DNA from: JABDGC01 sp964466595
GTDB taxonomy: Bacteria > Pseudomonadota > Gammaproteobacteria > DSM-16500
Reading direction: 5' to 3'
NCBI GenBank assembly: GCA_964466595.1
Contig: CAYXNR010000036.1
Location: 1-23,219 of the forward strand
Length of the DNA stretch: 23,219 nucleotides
This document shows positions 1 to 7,173 of the stretch, in pieces. The notes below the pieces were generated by a model. It saw only the letters and a list, made by a program, of their open reading frames with translations, had not been told where the DNA came from and did not search any database. Both the position numbers and the translations under genes were made by a program. The stretch's first letter is position 1; each line of letters begins with the position of its first letter.

Positions 1-17
1 CGCCTAATCCACCCTAC
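1..17. repeat. Contig-end copy of a dispersed 17-bp repeat
   Basis: The first 17 bases (CGCCTAATCCACCCTAC) are the exact reverse complement of 23166-23182 near the other end. The copies diverge immediately inside the window. Such a pair at both ends suggests that assembly broke at copies of a dispersed repeat. Bases 18-110 hold no gene. They contain small hairpins (for example CGAGC-AAG-GCTCG at about 98-110) downstream of mnmE, but no convincing U-tract terminator. Confidence 0.6.
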
Positions 18-110
18 CAAAAATTAACCAGCCCGCACTTGTGTAGATACCAATGGTAAAAGCATGCTGGCATGACCCCACGCGTTGAGGTCAGCACGAG
101 CAAGGCTCGC

Positions 111-1484
111 TCATTTCCCGATGCAAAAACTAGAAAAAATATGACCTAATAAATCGTCGCTACTATATTCCCCACAGATCTCACTGAGCTGTCTTTGGGC
201 AAGACGCAGATCTTCAGCAATGAGTTCGACGGCCTGAGTGGTTTTAAATTGCTGAAAAGCTTTGCTTAAAAACTGTAGCGCTTTGTCGAGAGCATCAAGG
301 TGCCGTTGACGTGCTGAAAAAATTCCTTCCTGCTGTAAGGAGAAACCAGCTCGATTTTTAATAGCTGTTTTCAAAAGAGAAAGACCATTCTGTGTTTTTG
401 CCGATAGCGAGACAAGCGTGATACCGTCCTTTTCCTCTAAGGAACTTTGCTCGCCCAAAAGATCAATTTTATTGCGAATAAAGATAGTAGACTGAGCATG
501 AAAGCCTGTATCCCGGGCTAGAAGGTTGAGCAGCGTTTTTTGCGGCGAAGAATCCAGAAAAGCTGCATCCGTCGCCTCTAAGAGATAAAGTAATAAATCG
601 GCTTGCTTAATCTCCTGCTGTGCGCGTCGAATACCTTCTGCTTCGATGGGATCTCTACTCTCTCGTAAGCCGGCAGTATCAATGAGATGAAGTGGCAGAC
701 CATCTAGCTGAATCGATTCTCGCAGTAGATCTCGTGTGGTGCCGGGGATAGCGCTAACAATGGCAAGCTCTTTGCCAGAGAGTAAATTTAAGAGCGTTGA
801 TTTACCTACATTGGGTTGACCGGCAATAACAATTCTTAAACCCTCAGCTAAGAGAGAGCCTTGGCGGGCTGTATTTTGTATGCTGACCACTTCTTCTAGG
901 AGTTTTTCGAAGCGCTGCTTGAGCGCTCCTTCAGAAAGCAGGTTAAGCTCTTCTTCGGCAAAATCAATAGCGGCTTCAAGATAGCTGCGGAGTTGAATCA
1001 GAGCCTGAACCAAGGCCTCAATTTTACGTGAAAACTCGCCTTGTAAAGAACGCAGCGCAGAGCGAGCAGCTTGTTCGGTTGAAGCCTGAATGAGATCAGC
1101 AATTGCTTCTGCCTGCGCCAGATCTATTTTTCCGTTTAAAAAAGCTCTTTCAGAAAACTCCCCAGGCCGGGCTAAACGGGCGCCTAAATTAACAAGGTTT
1201 TGAATGAGTAGCTGAACCACAATCGGTCCGCCATGTCCCTGCAATTCTAAAACATCTTCACCAGTAAAAGACTGCGGTCCCGGAAAGAAAAGAGCGATAC
1301 CTTGATCTACGATCTCGCCCTTCTCGGCTCTAAAGGAAGAAAAACAGGCTTGTCGGGGAGAAGGCAGCTTACCCAGCACGGCCTCGGCTAGCTCTTTTAC
1401 GCGAGAACCCGAAACCCGCACAAGGGAAACTGCACCTCGACCCGCAGGGCTAGCTTGTGCAACGATGGTATCCGACTTTCCCAT
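111..1484 (-). CDS. mnmE: tRNA uridine-5-carboxymethylaminomethyl(34) synthesis GTPase MnmE
   Basis: MnmE is a dimeric GTPase that works with MnmG to build the (carboxymethyl)aminomethyl group on wobble U34 of tRNAs. Using numbering from the GTG six bases upstream, the sequence has an N-terminal formyl-THF-binding domain (1-120), then an inserted Ras-like G domain: G1 GQPNVGKS 224-231, TT at 251-252, G3 DTAG 271-274, G4 NKID 340-343 and SAK 363-365. The C-terminus is the family hallmark CIGK (456-459), which carries the catalytic Cys. Length matches the family. I prefer the ATG at 1484 (457 aa) to the in-frame GTG at 1490 because it aligns better with homologues; neither has a clear Shine-Dalgarno. 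It is the last gene of the rpmH operon, starting 9 bp after yidC stops. Its partner mnmG heads the next minus-strand operon. Confidence 0.97.
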   Translation of the reverse strand: MGKSDTIVAQASPAGRGAVSLVRVSGSRVKELAEAVLGKLPSPRQACFSSFRAEKGEIVDQGIALFFPGPQSFTGEDVLELQGHGGPIVVQLLIQNLVNLGARLARPGEFSERAFLNGKIDLAQAEAIADLIQASTEQAARSALRSLQGEFSRKIEALVQALIQLRSYLEAAIDFAEEELNLLSEGALKQRFEKLLEEVVSIQNTARQGSLLAEGLRIVIAGQPNVGKSTLLNLLSGKELAIVSAIPGTTRDLLRESIQLDGLPLHLIDTAGLRESRDPIEAEGIRRAQQEIKQADLLLYLLEATDAAFLDSSPQKTLLNLLARDTGFHAQSTIFIRNKIDLLGEQSSLEEKDGITLVSLSAKTQNGLSLLKTAIKNRAGFSLQQEGIFSARQRHLDALDKALQFLSKAFQQFKTTQAVELIAEDLRLAQRQLSEICGEYSSDDLLGHIFSSFCIGK

Positions 1485-1493
1485 GGACACAGG

Positions 1494-3164
1494 TTATTTT
1501 ACTGTCCGCATGATGTACCACTGCTGGAAGAAGGACAGTGTATTATTCACAAACCAATAAAGCATGAGACCAGCAGGAAAGTTCATAAATAAAGCGGTAA
1601 AGATCACGGGCATAAACATCATCACCTTGGCCTGCATCGGATCCGGTGGCGGCGGGCTCAGGCGTTGTTGTAAAAACATGGAAAGACCCACTAAAACAGG
1701 AAAGATATAGTAAGGATCTTTGGCTGTGAGATCATGGATCCACAAAATAAAGGGAGCATGACGTAGCTGTACGCTTTCCACCAAGACCCAATAGAGAGCG
1801 ATGAAGACTGGGATTTGGATAAGAATAGGCAGGCAGCCGCCCATCGGGTTCACTTTTTCTTGGCGATAGAGGTCCATGGTGGCCTGAGTGAGTTTTTGTC
1901 TGTCGTTACTATATAACTCTTTCAAGCGTTCCATGCGGGGCTGCAATTTCTTCAACATGCTCATGGAGCGATAGCTTTTGGCGGATAATTGGTAAAATAA
2001 AAGTTTAATGATGAGGGTCGTGATTACGATAGACCAACCCCAATTGCCAATAAATTCATAAATTTTTTGCATGAGCCAAAAAATAGCGACCGAGATAAAC
2101 CAAAAGATGCCATAATCAATTGTTAATTGCAGGCCGGGCGCAGCTTTTTCAAGACGATCTGTCAAGGCCGGGCCGGAGTAAAGTTTGGCTTCGACCTTGG
2201 TTTCTTGATGAGGCAAAACGGTGATAGGTGAAGTGACCATGCCAATGGCATAGAGACCGCCTGGTGTAACTTTTGAGTAATAATCAGAGAGCGTAGTTTT
2301 GTCAGGGATCCAGGCTGTTACAAAATAATGTTGAATCATCGCTGCCCAGCCACCGGTAATGGCTTGGTTGAGATTATTTTTCTGCATATCCTTGAAAGAA
2401 ATTTTCTGAAAAGTTTTTTCTGGGCTGGAAATAGCTGCGCCAAAGAAGGTGGTGAGATTGGAAAGCCCTTGTCCGTTTGGTGGAGGCGTATCGGTACGCA
2501 ATAATTGATTATAAAGATTGCCTTTCCAGGCTTGATTGGCTTGGTTGCTAATTTGATAGGCCAGATCAATTTCGTAGTTGTTGCGATGGAAGGTTAAGGA
2601 TTTAACAACAGCAAGACCGGCACTGTTTTGCCAGAACAATCTGACGACGATTTGATCTTGGCCTGTTTCTAGCTTGTATTGCAGCTTTTCTGGTTTATAA
2701 AGCGCTTTACCCTGGGCATGATCAGGGCCGGCTTCGCTTAAGAGCCCGCTTTGTGCAAGATATTCTGTCTTGGCGCCATGGTTGAGCAAAAGGTAGGGGT
2801 TGGGGGTATGTAGGCTTTCTGGATATTGTAATAATTTGACTTGAATGAGATCACCGCCCAAGGCATCAATTTCCACGTCGAGAACATCGGTTGTTACATG
2901 AATAATACGATTGCTTGGAATAGAAAAGGTTTCCGGAGGTGCTTTCGAGGCTTCTAAGAGAGCGGCTGCCTTGCTTGTTTCGGGGGTGCTTGGAATGAAG
3001 CCGCTCGCTGCTTCGCCTTGCGGAAGCACGGCGTGAGAGGGGGAAGGAAGAGCAGGCGGCTTTTCAGGATAGTCAATTTTCCAGGCTTGATAAAGCGTAA
3101 AGCAAACAAAAGCTAAAAGGATATATAAGCCAATTCTTAAGTAATCGAGTAGGGTATCTAGCAT
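1494..3164 (-). CDS. yidC: Membrane protein insertase YidC (Oxa1 family)
   Basis: YidC inserts and folds inner-membrane proteins, alone or with SecYEG. Numbering below is from a GTG at 3173. A first membrane segment (about 13-30) is followed by a Pro-rich linker, a large periplasmic P1 domain (about 85-345), and the conserved five-TM insertase core from about 353. The core includes the cytoplasmic basic loop 398-440, the motif NPMGGCLP (442-449) and a C-terminal TM pair. This three-part architecture is the Gram-negative form. I chose the ATG at 3164 (556 aa) because AAGAAG lies 8 bases upstream. The alternative GTG at 3173, whose GTGA overlaps the yidD stop, has no usable ribosome site. It sits in the standard order rpmH-rnpA-yidD-yidC-mnmE. 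Confidence 0.97.
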   Translation of the reverse strand: MLDTLLDYLRIGLYILLAFVCFTLYQAWKIDYPEKPPALPSPSHAVLPQGEAASGFIPSTPETSKAAALLEASKAPPETFSIPSNRIIHVTTDVLDVEIDALGGDLIQVKLLQYPESLHTPNPYLLLNHGAKTEYLAQSGLLSEAGPDHAQGKALYKPEKLQYKLETGQDQIVVRLFWQNSAGLAVVKSLTFHRNNYEIDLAYQISNQANQAWKGNLYNQLLRTDTPPPNGQGLSNLTTFFGAAISSPEKTFQKISFKDMQKNNLNQAITGGWAAMIQHYFVTAWIPDKTTLSDYYSKVTPGGLYAIGMVTSPITVLPHQETKVEAKLYSGPALTDRLEKAAPGLQLTIDYGIFWFISVAIFWLMQKIYEFIGNWGWSIVITTLIIKLLFYQLSAKSYRSMSMLKKLQPRMERLKELYSNDRQKLTQATMDLYRQEKVNPMGGCLPILIQIPVFIALYWVLVESVQLRHAPFILWIHDLTAKDPYYIFPVLVGLSMFLQQRLSPPPPDPMQAKVMMFMPVIFTALFMNFPAGLMLYWFVNNTLSFFQQWYIMRTVK

Positions 3165-3169
3165 AGGGC

Positions 3170-3421
3170 TCACTTCTTTAAGGGTACAAAATCAATTCCG
3201 CCCGGATGCCAGGGATGGCAGCGTAACAGGCGGCGCAAGGAAAGATAAGTTCCTTTCCAAAAACCTTGGTGTTCAAGGGCCTCTCTGGCATAGCAAGAGC
3301 AGCTAGGCTGAAAACGGCAGTGATAACCCAGCCAAGGACTGACAAGATACTGATAAGCCCGAATACAATAGAGCGCTAGGCATAGAAGGCCTTGTCTTAA
3401 CATGCTAGTAAACTTTGCCAT
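3170..3421 (-). CDS. yidD: Membrane protein insertion efficiency factor YidD
   Basis: YidD is a small membrane-associated protein that aids YidC-dependent insertion, encoded between rnpA and yidC in most bacteria. The 83 residues carry an amphipathic/hydrophobic N-terminus, the family core CRFQPSCSCYA (35-45) and the terminal motif CHPWHPGGIDFVP (68-80). The start is uncertain: ATG at 3421 overlaps rnpA by 25 bp, while ATG at 3403 (77 aa) overlaps it by 7 bp. Neither has a Shine-Dalgarno, so translational coupling to rnpA is likely. Confidence 0.93.
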   Translation of the reverse strand: MAKFTSMLRQGLLCLALYCIRAYQYLVSPWLGYHCRFQPSCSCYAREALEHQGFWKGTYLSLRRLLRCHPWHPGGIDFVPLKK

Positions 3422-3762
3422 AGGGTAGCCAATTCTTGTCGCAGTTTTATTTTGTTTTCAAGGGTACAGCCTCGACGTGCCAAAATAAGGCAGTCCAGGT
3501 TTTCCATTTTAGCTTGCTGCTTTCGGAAGCCTTCACGAATAAGCCGTTTCAGGTAATTTCTGGCAGTCGCTTTTTTTATGATGCGTTTGCTAATAATAAT
3601 CCCGATCCGGGGATGGGTCTTGTGGTTTTTTTTATACAAGACCAAAAACCAAGCTTGGCTTATTTTCAAGGGCTCATTAAATACGGCCGTATATTCTGCT
3701 TTTGTTGTTAAGCGATAGGCTCGTTTAAAGCTGAAAGAAGGCTTGGTGATAGCGGTGCTCAA
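3397..3762 (-). CDS. rnpA: Ribonuclease P protein component
   Basis: RnpA is the protein subunit of RNase P and helps the catalytic RNA bind and cleave 5' leaders of pre-tRNAs. The 121 residues contain the diagnostic basic RNR helix KATARNYLKRLIRE (64-77) and the downstream beta strand LDCLILARRG (89-98). The start is a TTG at 3762; no ATG or GTG lies near the N-terminus and no Shine-Dalgarno precedes it. Translation is therefore probably coupled to rpmH, which stops 16 bp upstream. The weak start fits a protein needed in far smaller amounts than L34 from the same transcript (inference). Confidence 0.95.
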   Translation of the reverse strand: MSTAITKPSFSFKRAYRLTTKAEYTAVFNEPLKISQAWFLVLYKKNHKTHPRIGIIISKRIIKKATARNYLKRLIREGFRKQQAKMENLDCLILARRGCTLENKIKLRQELATLWQSLLAC

Positions 3763-3778
3763 GTTTTTAAATCTATAA

Positions 3779-3913
3779 TTAGACAGCTAATCTTTTGCGT
3801 CCTTTAGCACGACGCCGACTTAATACAGCCCTACCATCTTTTGTAGCCATACGAGCGCGAAAACCGTGAGTTCTTTTGCGCTTAATCACACTGGGTTGAT
3901 ATGTTCTTTTCAT
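3779..3913 (-). CDS. rpmH: 50S ribosomal protein bL34
   Basis: bL34 is a tiny, highly basic protein of the large ribosomal subunit. I translated this 44-codon gene by hand: MKRTYQPSVIKRKRTHGFRA is followed by RMATKDGRAVLSRRRAKGRK and ends RLAV, the canonical full-length sequence. GAGG lies 7 bases before the ATG. It is the first gene of the operon, read from the promoter at 3965-3994, and is followed by rnpA as in nearly all bacteria. In many gammaproteobacteria dnaA lies divergently upstream; here the upstream gene is parB on the same strand. Confidence 0.97.
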   Translation of the reverse strand: MKRTYQPSVIKRKRTHGFRARMATKDGRAVLSRRRAKGRKRLAV

Positions 3914-3964
3914 TTTCTAGCCTCATTCGCGTCTTTACTGTAAACAAGCCCTTAGGGACCCGAT

Positions 3965-3994
3965 ATCATAGGAGAGGGGGGTGGGTCATGTCAA
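3965..3994 (-). promoter_or_regulatory. Sigma70 promoter of the rpmH operon
   Basis: On the minus strand, TTGACA (3989-3994, perfect -35) is followed by an 18-base spacer and TATGAT (3965-3970, 5/6 -10). The predicted transcription start is about 45 bases before the rpmH ATG. The spacer is C-rich (18 bases, 3971-3988) and resembles the arm of the adjacent palindromic repeat. Confidence 0.8.
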
Positions 3995-4002
3995 TAAAAA
4001 AG

Positions 4003-4083
4003 GCTCCTCCCACCCCTACCCTCCCTCCACAAAAAGCGTGGCGGGAGGGGGATTCAAATAAAGTTGATTTATTCAATAAAGTC
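4003..4083 (+). repeat. Dispersed palindromic repeat, copy A
   Basis: This is one of three copies of an element of about 77-81 bp (others at 16294-16370 and 16482-16558). Each has a C-rich 5' arm, a strong hairpin, and a tail containing TTCAAAT and TTCAATAAAG. In this copy the hairpin is 4019-4049: CCCTCCC, one T/C mismatch, CCAC, a 7-base loop AAAAAGC, then the complementary GTGG and GGGAGGG. It lies between the parB stop and the rpmH promoter. The G-rich stretch at 3971-3985 looks like an eroded inverted copy of its arm. Confidence 0.85.
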
Positions 4084-4130
4084 TTTAATAGATTGATGCT
4101 AGCTAATTGGAATGACTAACTCGACCTCAT

Positions 4131-5036
4131 TTAGTGTTCGCGTTGCGGGAGTTTGGTTAAGAGTTTGTCAAACTCAATTAAATTATTATAGTGAATGATG
4201 ATTTTCCCCTTCCCGCTCAAGTGAGATTCGATATTGACGCGTAGCCCCAAGCGCTTGGAAAGATTATCTTGCAAACGTTTGAGGTCGGGATCCATGGATT
4301 TTTTATGGTCTGTAGCGCTAGGGTGTTGTAATTGTCGGGCCAAGGCTTCGGCTTGGCGAACCGAGAGGCCCTGTTTAATAATGATGTTGGCAGCTTCTAG
4401 TTGTAGCGAAGCTGGCAGGCTTAAAAGAGCACGAGCATGTCCCATTTCTAATTGACCGGTTTCTAGAAAGGTTTTTACCTCTTCTTGTAAGGAGAGTAGA
4501 CGTAGGTTATTCGTAATGCTGGTTCGTGATTTGCCTACGGCTTCGGCTATCTGTTGATGCGTCATTTTAAAAACCTCGATTAATTTTTGTAAGGCAAGCG
4601 CTTCTTCAATGGGATTGAGGTTTTCACGCTGGATGTTCTCAATTAAGGCCATGGCAATGGCGGCCTCATCAGGCACATCGCGAATAATTACAGCTATTTC
4701 GGTGAAACCTGCCAGTTGCGAGGCTCGCCAACGTCTTTCGCCGGCGATAATTTCATATTTGTTCTGAGCATTTAAGCGACGTACCACAATTGGTTGAATG
4801 AGCCCCTGGGCGCGGATGGATTCTGCTAATTCTTGCAGCGAATCTAGGTTTATATCGCGGCGCGGCTGGTATTGACCACGTTGAATTTGATCGAGGGGAA
4901 GATAGCAGAGCTTCTCCCCTGAAGGCGCTGATTCGTTTTTGTTTTCAGCTTGAAGCAAGGAGCCATCTTCTACTATAGAAGAAGGCTTGGTTAACAGTGC
5001 TTCTAATGATCTTCCAAGACCACGTTTTTTGGTCAT
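4131..5036 (-). CDS. parB: Chromosome partitioning protein ParB
   Basis: ParB is the CTP-dependent DNA clamp that loads at parS sites and works with ParA to segregate the chromosome origin. The 301 residues show the N-terminal basic patch KKRGLGRSLEAL, the CTPase/ParB-N domain (about 45-135) with QPRRD 57-61 and GERRWRA 99-105, the conserved ENIQRENLNPIEEA (133-146), a helix-turn-helix at about 158-180, and a C-terminal dimerisation region (250-300). The ATG at 5036 is supported by AAGGAT 7 bases upstream. Unusually it is not adjacent to parA, which lies about 4 kb away beyond thpR and two LPS genes. No full parS consensus was found in the window. Confidence 0.97.
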   Translation of the reverse strand: MTKKRGLGRSLEALLTKPSSIVEDGSLLQAENKNESAPSGEKLCYLPLDQIQRGQYQPRRDINLDSLQELAESIRAQGLIQPIVVRRLNAQNKYEIIAGERRWRASQLAGFTEIAVIIRDVPDEAAIAMALIENIQRENLNPIEEALALQKLIEVFKMTHQQIAEAVGKSRTSITNNLRLLSLQEEVKTFLETGQLEMGHARALLSLPASLQLEAANIIIKQGLSVRQAEALARQLQHPSATDHKKSMDPDLKRLQDNLSKRLGLRVNIESHLSGKGKIIIHYNNLIEFDKLLTKLPQREH

Positions 5037-5132
5037 GACATTATCCTTTGGGATGATTGCATTGTTGATTGTAACATCTTATGTAAACTCTTAAAGTAAG
5101 AAATATATCTAGGCTTGGAAAGAGAGGTAAAT

Positions 5133-5717
5133 ATGCCTGCTTCTTTTATTCGCGGTTTTTTTGCTATTGATTTGCCTCTCGTATGCAAGCAGCAGCTAGC
5201 GGCGGCAGTGGCAACCCTGAAGCTGCCATTCAAGCAGGCTTTTCAGAAGCAGCCTGATCCCTTTCACTGGGTCAAATTGCAAAATTTACATCTGACCCTG
5301 CAATTTCTAGGCCAGGTGAAGGAAGACGAGTTAGTAAAATTGTTGCAGCAAGCACAGCTTGAGTTGCAAGGTCTCAAAGCCTTTCTCCTGCCTTTGGGTT
5401 CGCCGGAATGGTTTCCGAGCAGTTCTCATCCAAAGGTGCTGAGCTTAGCCGTCCCCCCTCTGGAATCTTTGGCAGCGCTTGCGCTTGCCTTAAAAAAAAG
5501 CGCAAGCGCTCTATCTTATCCAGTCGAAGACCGGCCTTTTCGCGGTCATATCACCTTGGCAAGAATACATGACCTAGACCATCCTGACCCCGCTTTGTTG
5601 AGGACCTTTCTGTGGCCAGCGCTCTCTGTTTTTGTAAAAGAGGTTGTTTTTTTTCGTAGTGATTCTGAAAAAGGTGAATCGATTTATACTCAATTGGCGA
5701 GTCTCAGTTTGAACTAA
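5133..5717 (+). CDS. thpR: RNA 2',3'-cyclic phosphodiesterase ThpR (LigT family)
   Basis: ThpR is a 2H phosphoesterase that opens 2',3'-cyclic phosphate RNA ends; its physiological role is not well settled. Both catalytic HxTL motifs are present: HLTL at 53-56 and HITL at 139-142 of the 194-residue form, within the typical bilobal fold length. The start is the ATG at 5133, preceded by AGAGAGG with 5 bases of spacing, rather than the in-frame TTG at 5115. It is the only plus-strand gene between parB and parA. It diverges from parB across about 96 bp, and its 3' end overlaps the tandem kinase gene by 14 bp tail-to-tail. Confidence 0.93.
   Translation: MPASFIRGFFAIDLPLVCKQQLAAAVATLKLPFKQAFQKQPDPFHWVKLQNLHLTLQFLGQVKEDELVKLLQQAQLELQGLKAFLLPLGSPEWFPSSSHPKVLSLAVPPLESLAALALALKKSASALSYPVEDRPFRGHITLARIHDLDHPDPALLRTFLWPALSVFVKEVVFFRSDSEKGESIYTQLASLSLN
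5474..5510. repeat. 12-bp perfect inverted repeat inside thpR
   Basis: AGCGCTTGCGCT (5474-5485) and its exact reverse complement (5499-5510) flank a 13-base spacer with a run of A. Each arm is itself nearly palindromic. It encodes a neutral Ala/Leu/Lys/Ser stretch of ThpR (about residues 115-126). The RNA hairpin would form on either strand. Its function is unknown. Confidence 0.7.
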
Positions 5718-7173
5718 TATTGGCTACGCGCATCTTCCCAATCAAACCTTGAAAAAGCGCATGCAAATCCGGTTTGTCCTGCCAATTTTTCAGAAAGCGA
5801 GACAGATCTTTGTTTAAAGAGCGGAAGACCCCTTGGGGAGAGGGATGTTCTCGCATACCATCAAGATCAATTAAGACCGGCTCATGCTGGGGAGTGATTA
5901 AGATGTTGGTAATTTTTAAGTCCCCGTGAGTGAGGCCTAGTTTGGCGAGGTTAAAAAATAAGGTAATCATGCTTTGAGCGGTTTTCATCAGATATTGACT
6001 ATCGGCCGCTTCTTTATCAAAAAAATGATCGGCCCGCGAGCCCTCAACATATTCCATGATGAAATACGTTTCACGTCGCAGACCGAAGAAATGTTTTTCA
6101 ATAAAAGCTATTGGTTTTGCAGTAGCGAGACCGGCAAAATGCAAGTGATGGGCTAGACGCCAGGAAAGCCGAGCACGTGCTCCCTTTCTGTTGTAACGCT
6201 TAATTACAAATTTCTGCTTTCCGAGAGCGTGACTAACTACTGTTGAAGTCTGTCCTGCTTTTAGAATCTCGGTTTCCTTCGCAGAGAAAACAGCTTCGGG
6301 GTTCGCAAGTAGTTTTTGAAAGGCAGGTGTTAGATAGGAGCGATCACACAAAGAAAAAAAATGCCGAGTATTGATCTCGGCAAATTGGGTGCTGCTGCGA
6401 AAAATTTTTTTACTATAATTCCACCAACGCGTGCAATTCCAATTGTGAAGCGTTTTTTGTAAAAAAAGCAAATCTGATTTTTTAATCAGCCAAGAACGAG
6501 CCTGAACATAGGTTTCAAATAGTTGTTGCTGTAAATACTGATTGGCAATGCCAAGCTGCGAAAAAAACAAGGCTAAATTATTGAGACTTTGTTTTTTGGA
6601 TAAGGGCTTGGCATGGGATCGAATACTGCCGCCATCTAGGGTATAAATTTTTTCAGCAGCCACAAGAAAATTTTTAAGATGCAAATCTTCTTGCAGAACG
6701 CCAAGTACATGCTGCGTGGCTAATTCCACGGTGAGCGCATGCAAGCTGTTTTCGCTTGCTTGAGACAATTTATTTTTTTGCCAATAACTATCTAAGCTTT
6801 CAGCATTTTGAATACGTTCAAAAATCAAAATATGAATGGTTTGATCTAGCGTATGATCAATATGGAGCAGTGGTGGACTTGGAATTTTAGCGCTAATTAA
6901 AAGGCGTGCGCCCTTCAGTTCTCGCTGGATATGCTCTTTGGCTTGTCGGCTAAAAAATATTTTAGCGACGATAGCAAGCTTATTCCAGCTGCCAAAGCAA
7001 ACCATTCGTTTCCCGGGGATAATGCGAATCACTTTTTCACAAATCAAGGCCTGCTCGTGATGGGCGAGCCTGAGCAAAAAAGGAGAAGAAAAGCTGTAGT
7101 CGGCTTTGGCTAATTTTTTGCGATCGAGCTCCCCGGGATGTTGGGTTTTTAGATTAGCGTAGGGCATGGGCAT
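5704..7173 (-). CDS. Tandem kinase-fold protein, probable LPS-core kinase (WaaP/InaA-like)
   Basis: The 489-residue protein contains two protein-kinase-like domains in tandem. Domain 1 (about 40-245) has VAKIFF with Lys71, EDLHLKN with Asp163 and Asn168, and LDGG with Asp180. Domain 2 (about 300-480) has VIKRY with Lys325, MEYVEG (hinge), HGDLKITN with Asp418 and Asn423, and IDLDG with Asp436/438. Both appear to keep nucleotide-binding and catalytic residues. The family resembles the small kinases that phosphorylate LPS-core heptose or Kdo, and gammaproteobacterial core loci often carry such genes downstream of waaG/waaP. Its start overlaps the waaG-waaP fusion by 20 bp, which supports a core-decoration role. 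GGAG lies 12 bases upstream of ATG 7173; a second ATG is at 7167. The substrate is unknown. Confidence 0.72.
   Translation of the reverse strand: MPMPYANLKTQHPGELDRKKLAKADYSFSSPFLLRLAHHEQALICEKVIRIIPGKRMVCFGSWNKLAIVAKIFFSRQAKEHIQRELKGARLLISAKIPSPPLLHIDHTLDQTIHILIFERIQNAESLDSYWQKNKLSQASENSLHALTVELATQHVLGVLQEDLHLKNFLVAAEKIYTLDGGSIRSHAKPLSKKQSLNNLALFFSQLGIANQYLQQQLFETYVQARSWLIKKSDLLFLQKTLHNWNCTRWWNYSKKIFRSSTQFAEINTRHFFSLCDRSYLTPAFQKLLANPEAVFSAKETEILKAGQTSTVVSHALGKQKFVIKRYNRKGARARLSWRLAHHLHFAGLATAKPIAFIEKHFFGLRRETYFIMEYVEGSRADHFFDKEAADSQYLMKTAQSMITLFFNLAKLGLTHGDLKITNILITPQHEPVLIDLDGMREHPSPQGVFRSLNKDLSRFLKNWQDKPDLHALFQGLIGKMRVANISSN

Noticed and set aside
3901..4119. Plus-strand frame of 72 codons
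   Set aside because: It runs through the rpmH start, promoter and palindromic repeat A. The similar Pro-rich peptide at 16182-16415 is also repeat translation.
6067..6082. parS-like site with half-match GTTTCACGT
   Set aside because: Only about 11 of 16 bases match the parS consensus, the second half is lost, and it is in coding DNA.
6171..6182. 12-bp palindrome GAGCACGTGCTC
   Set aside because: Isolated short palindrome in the kinase gene; expected occasionally by chance and not a known site.
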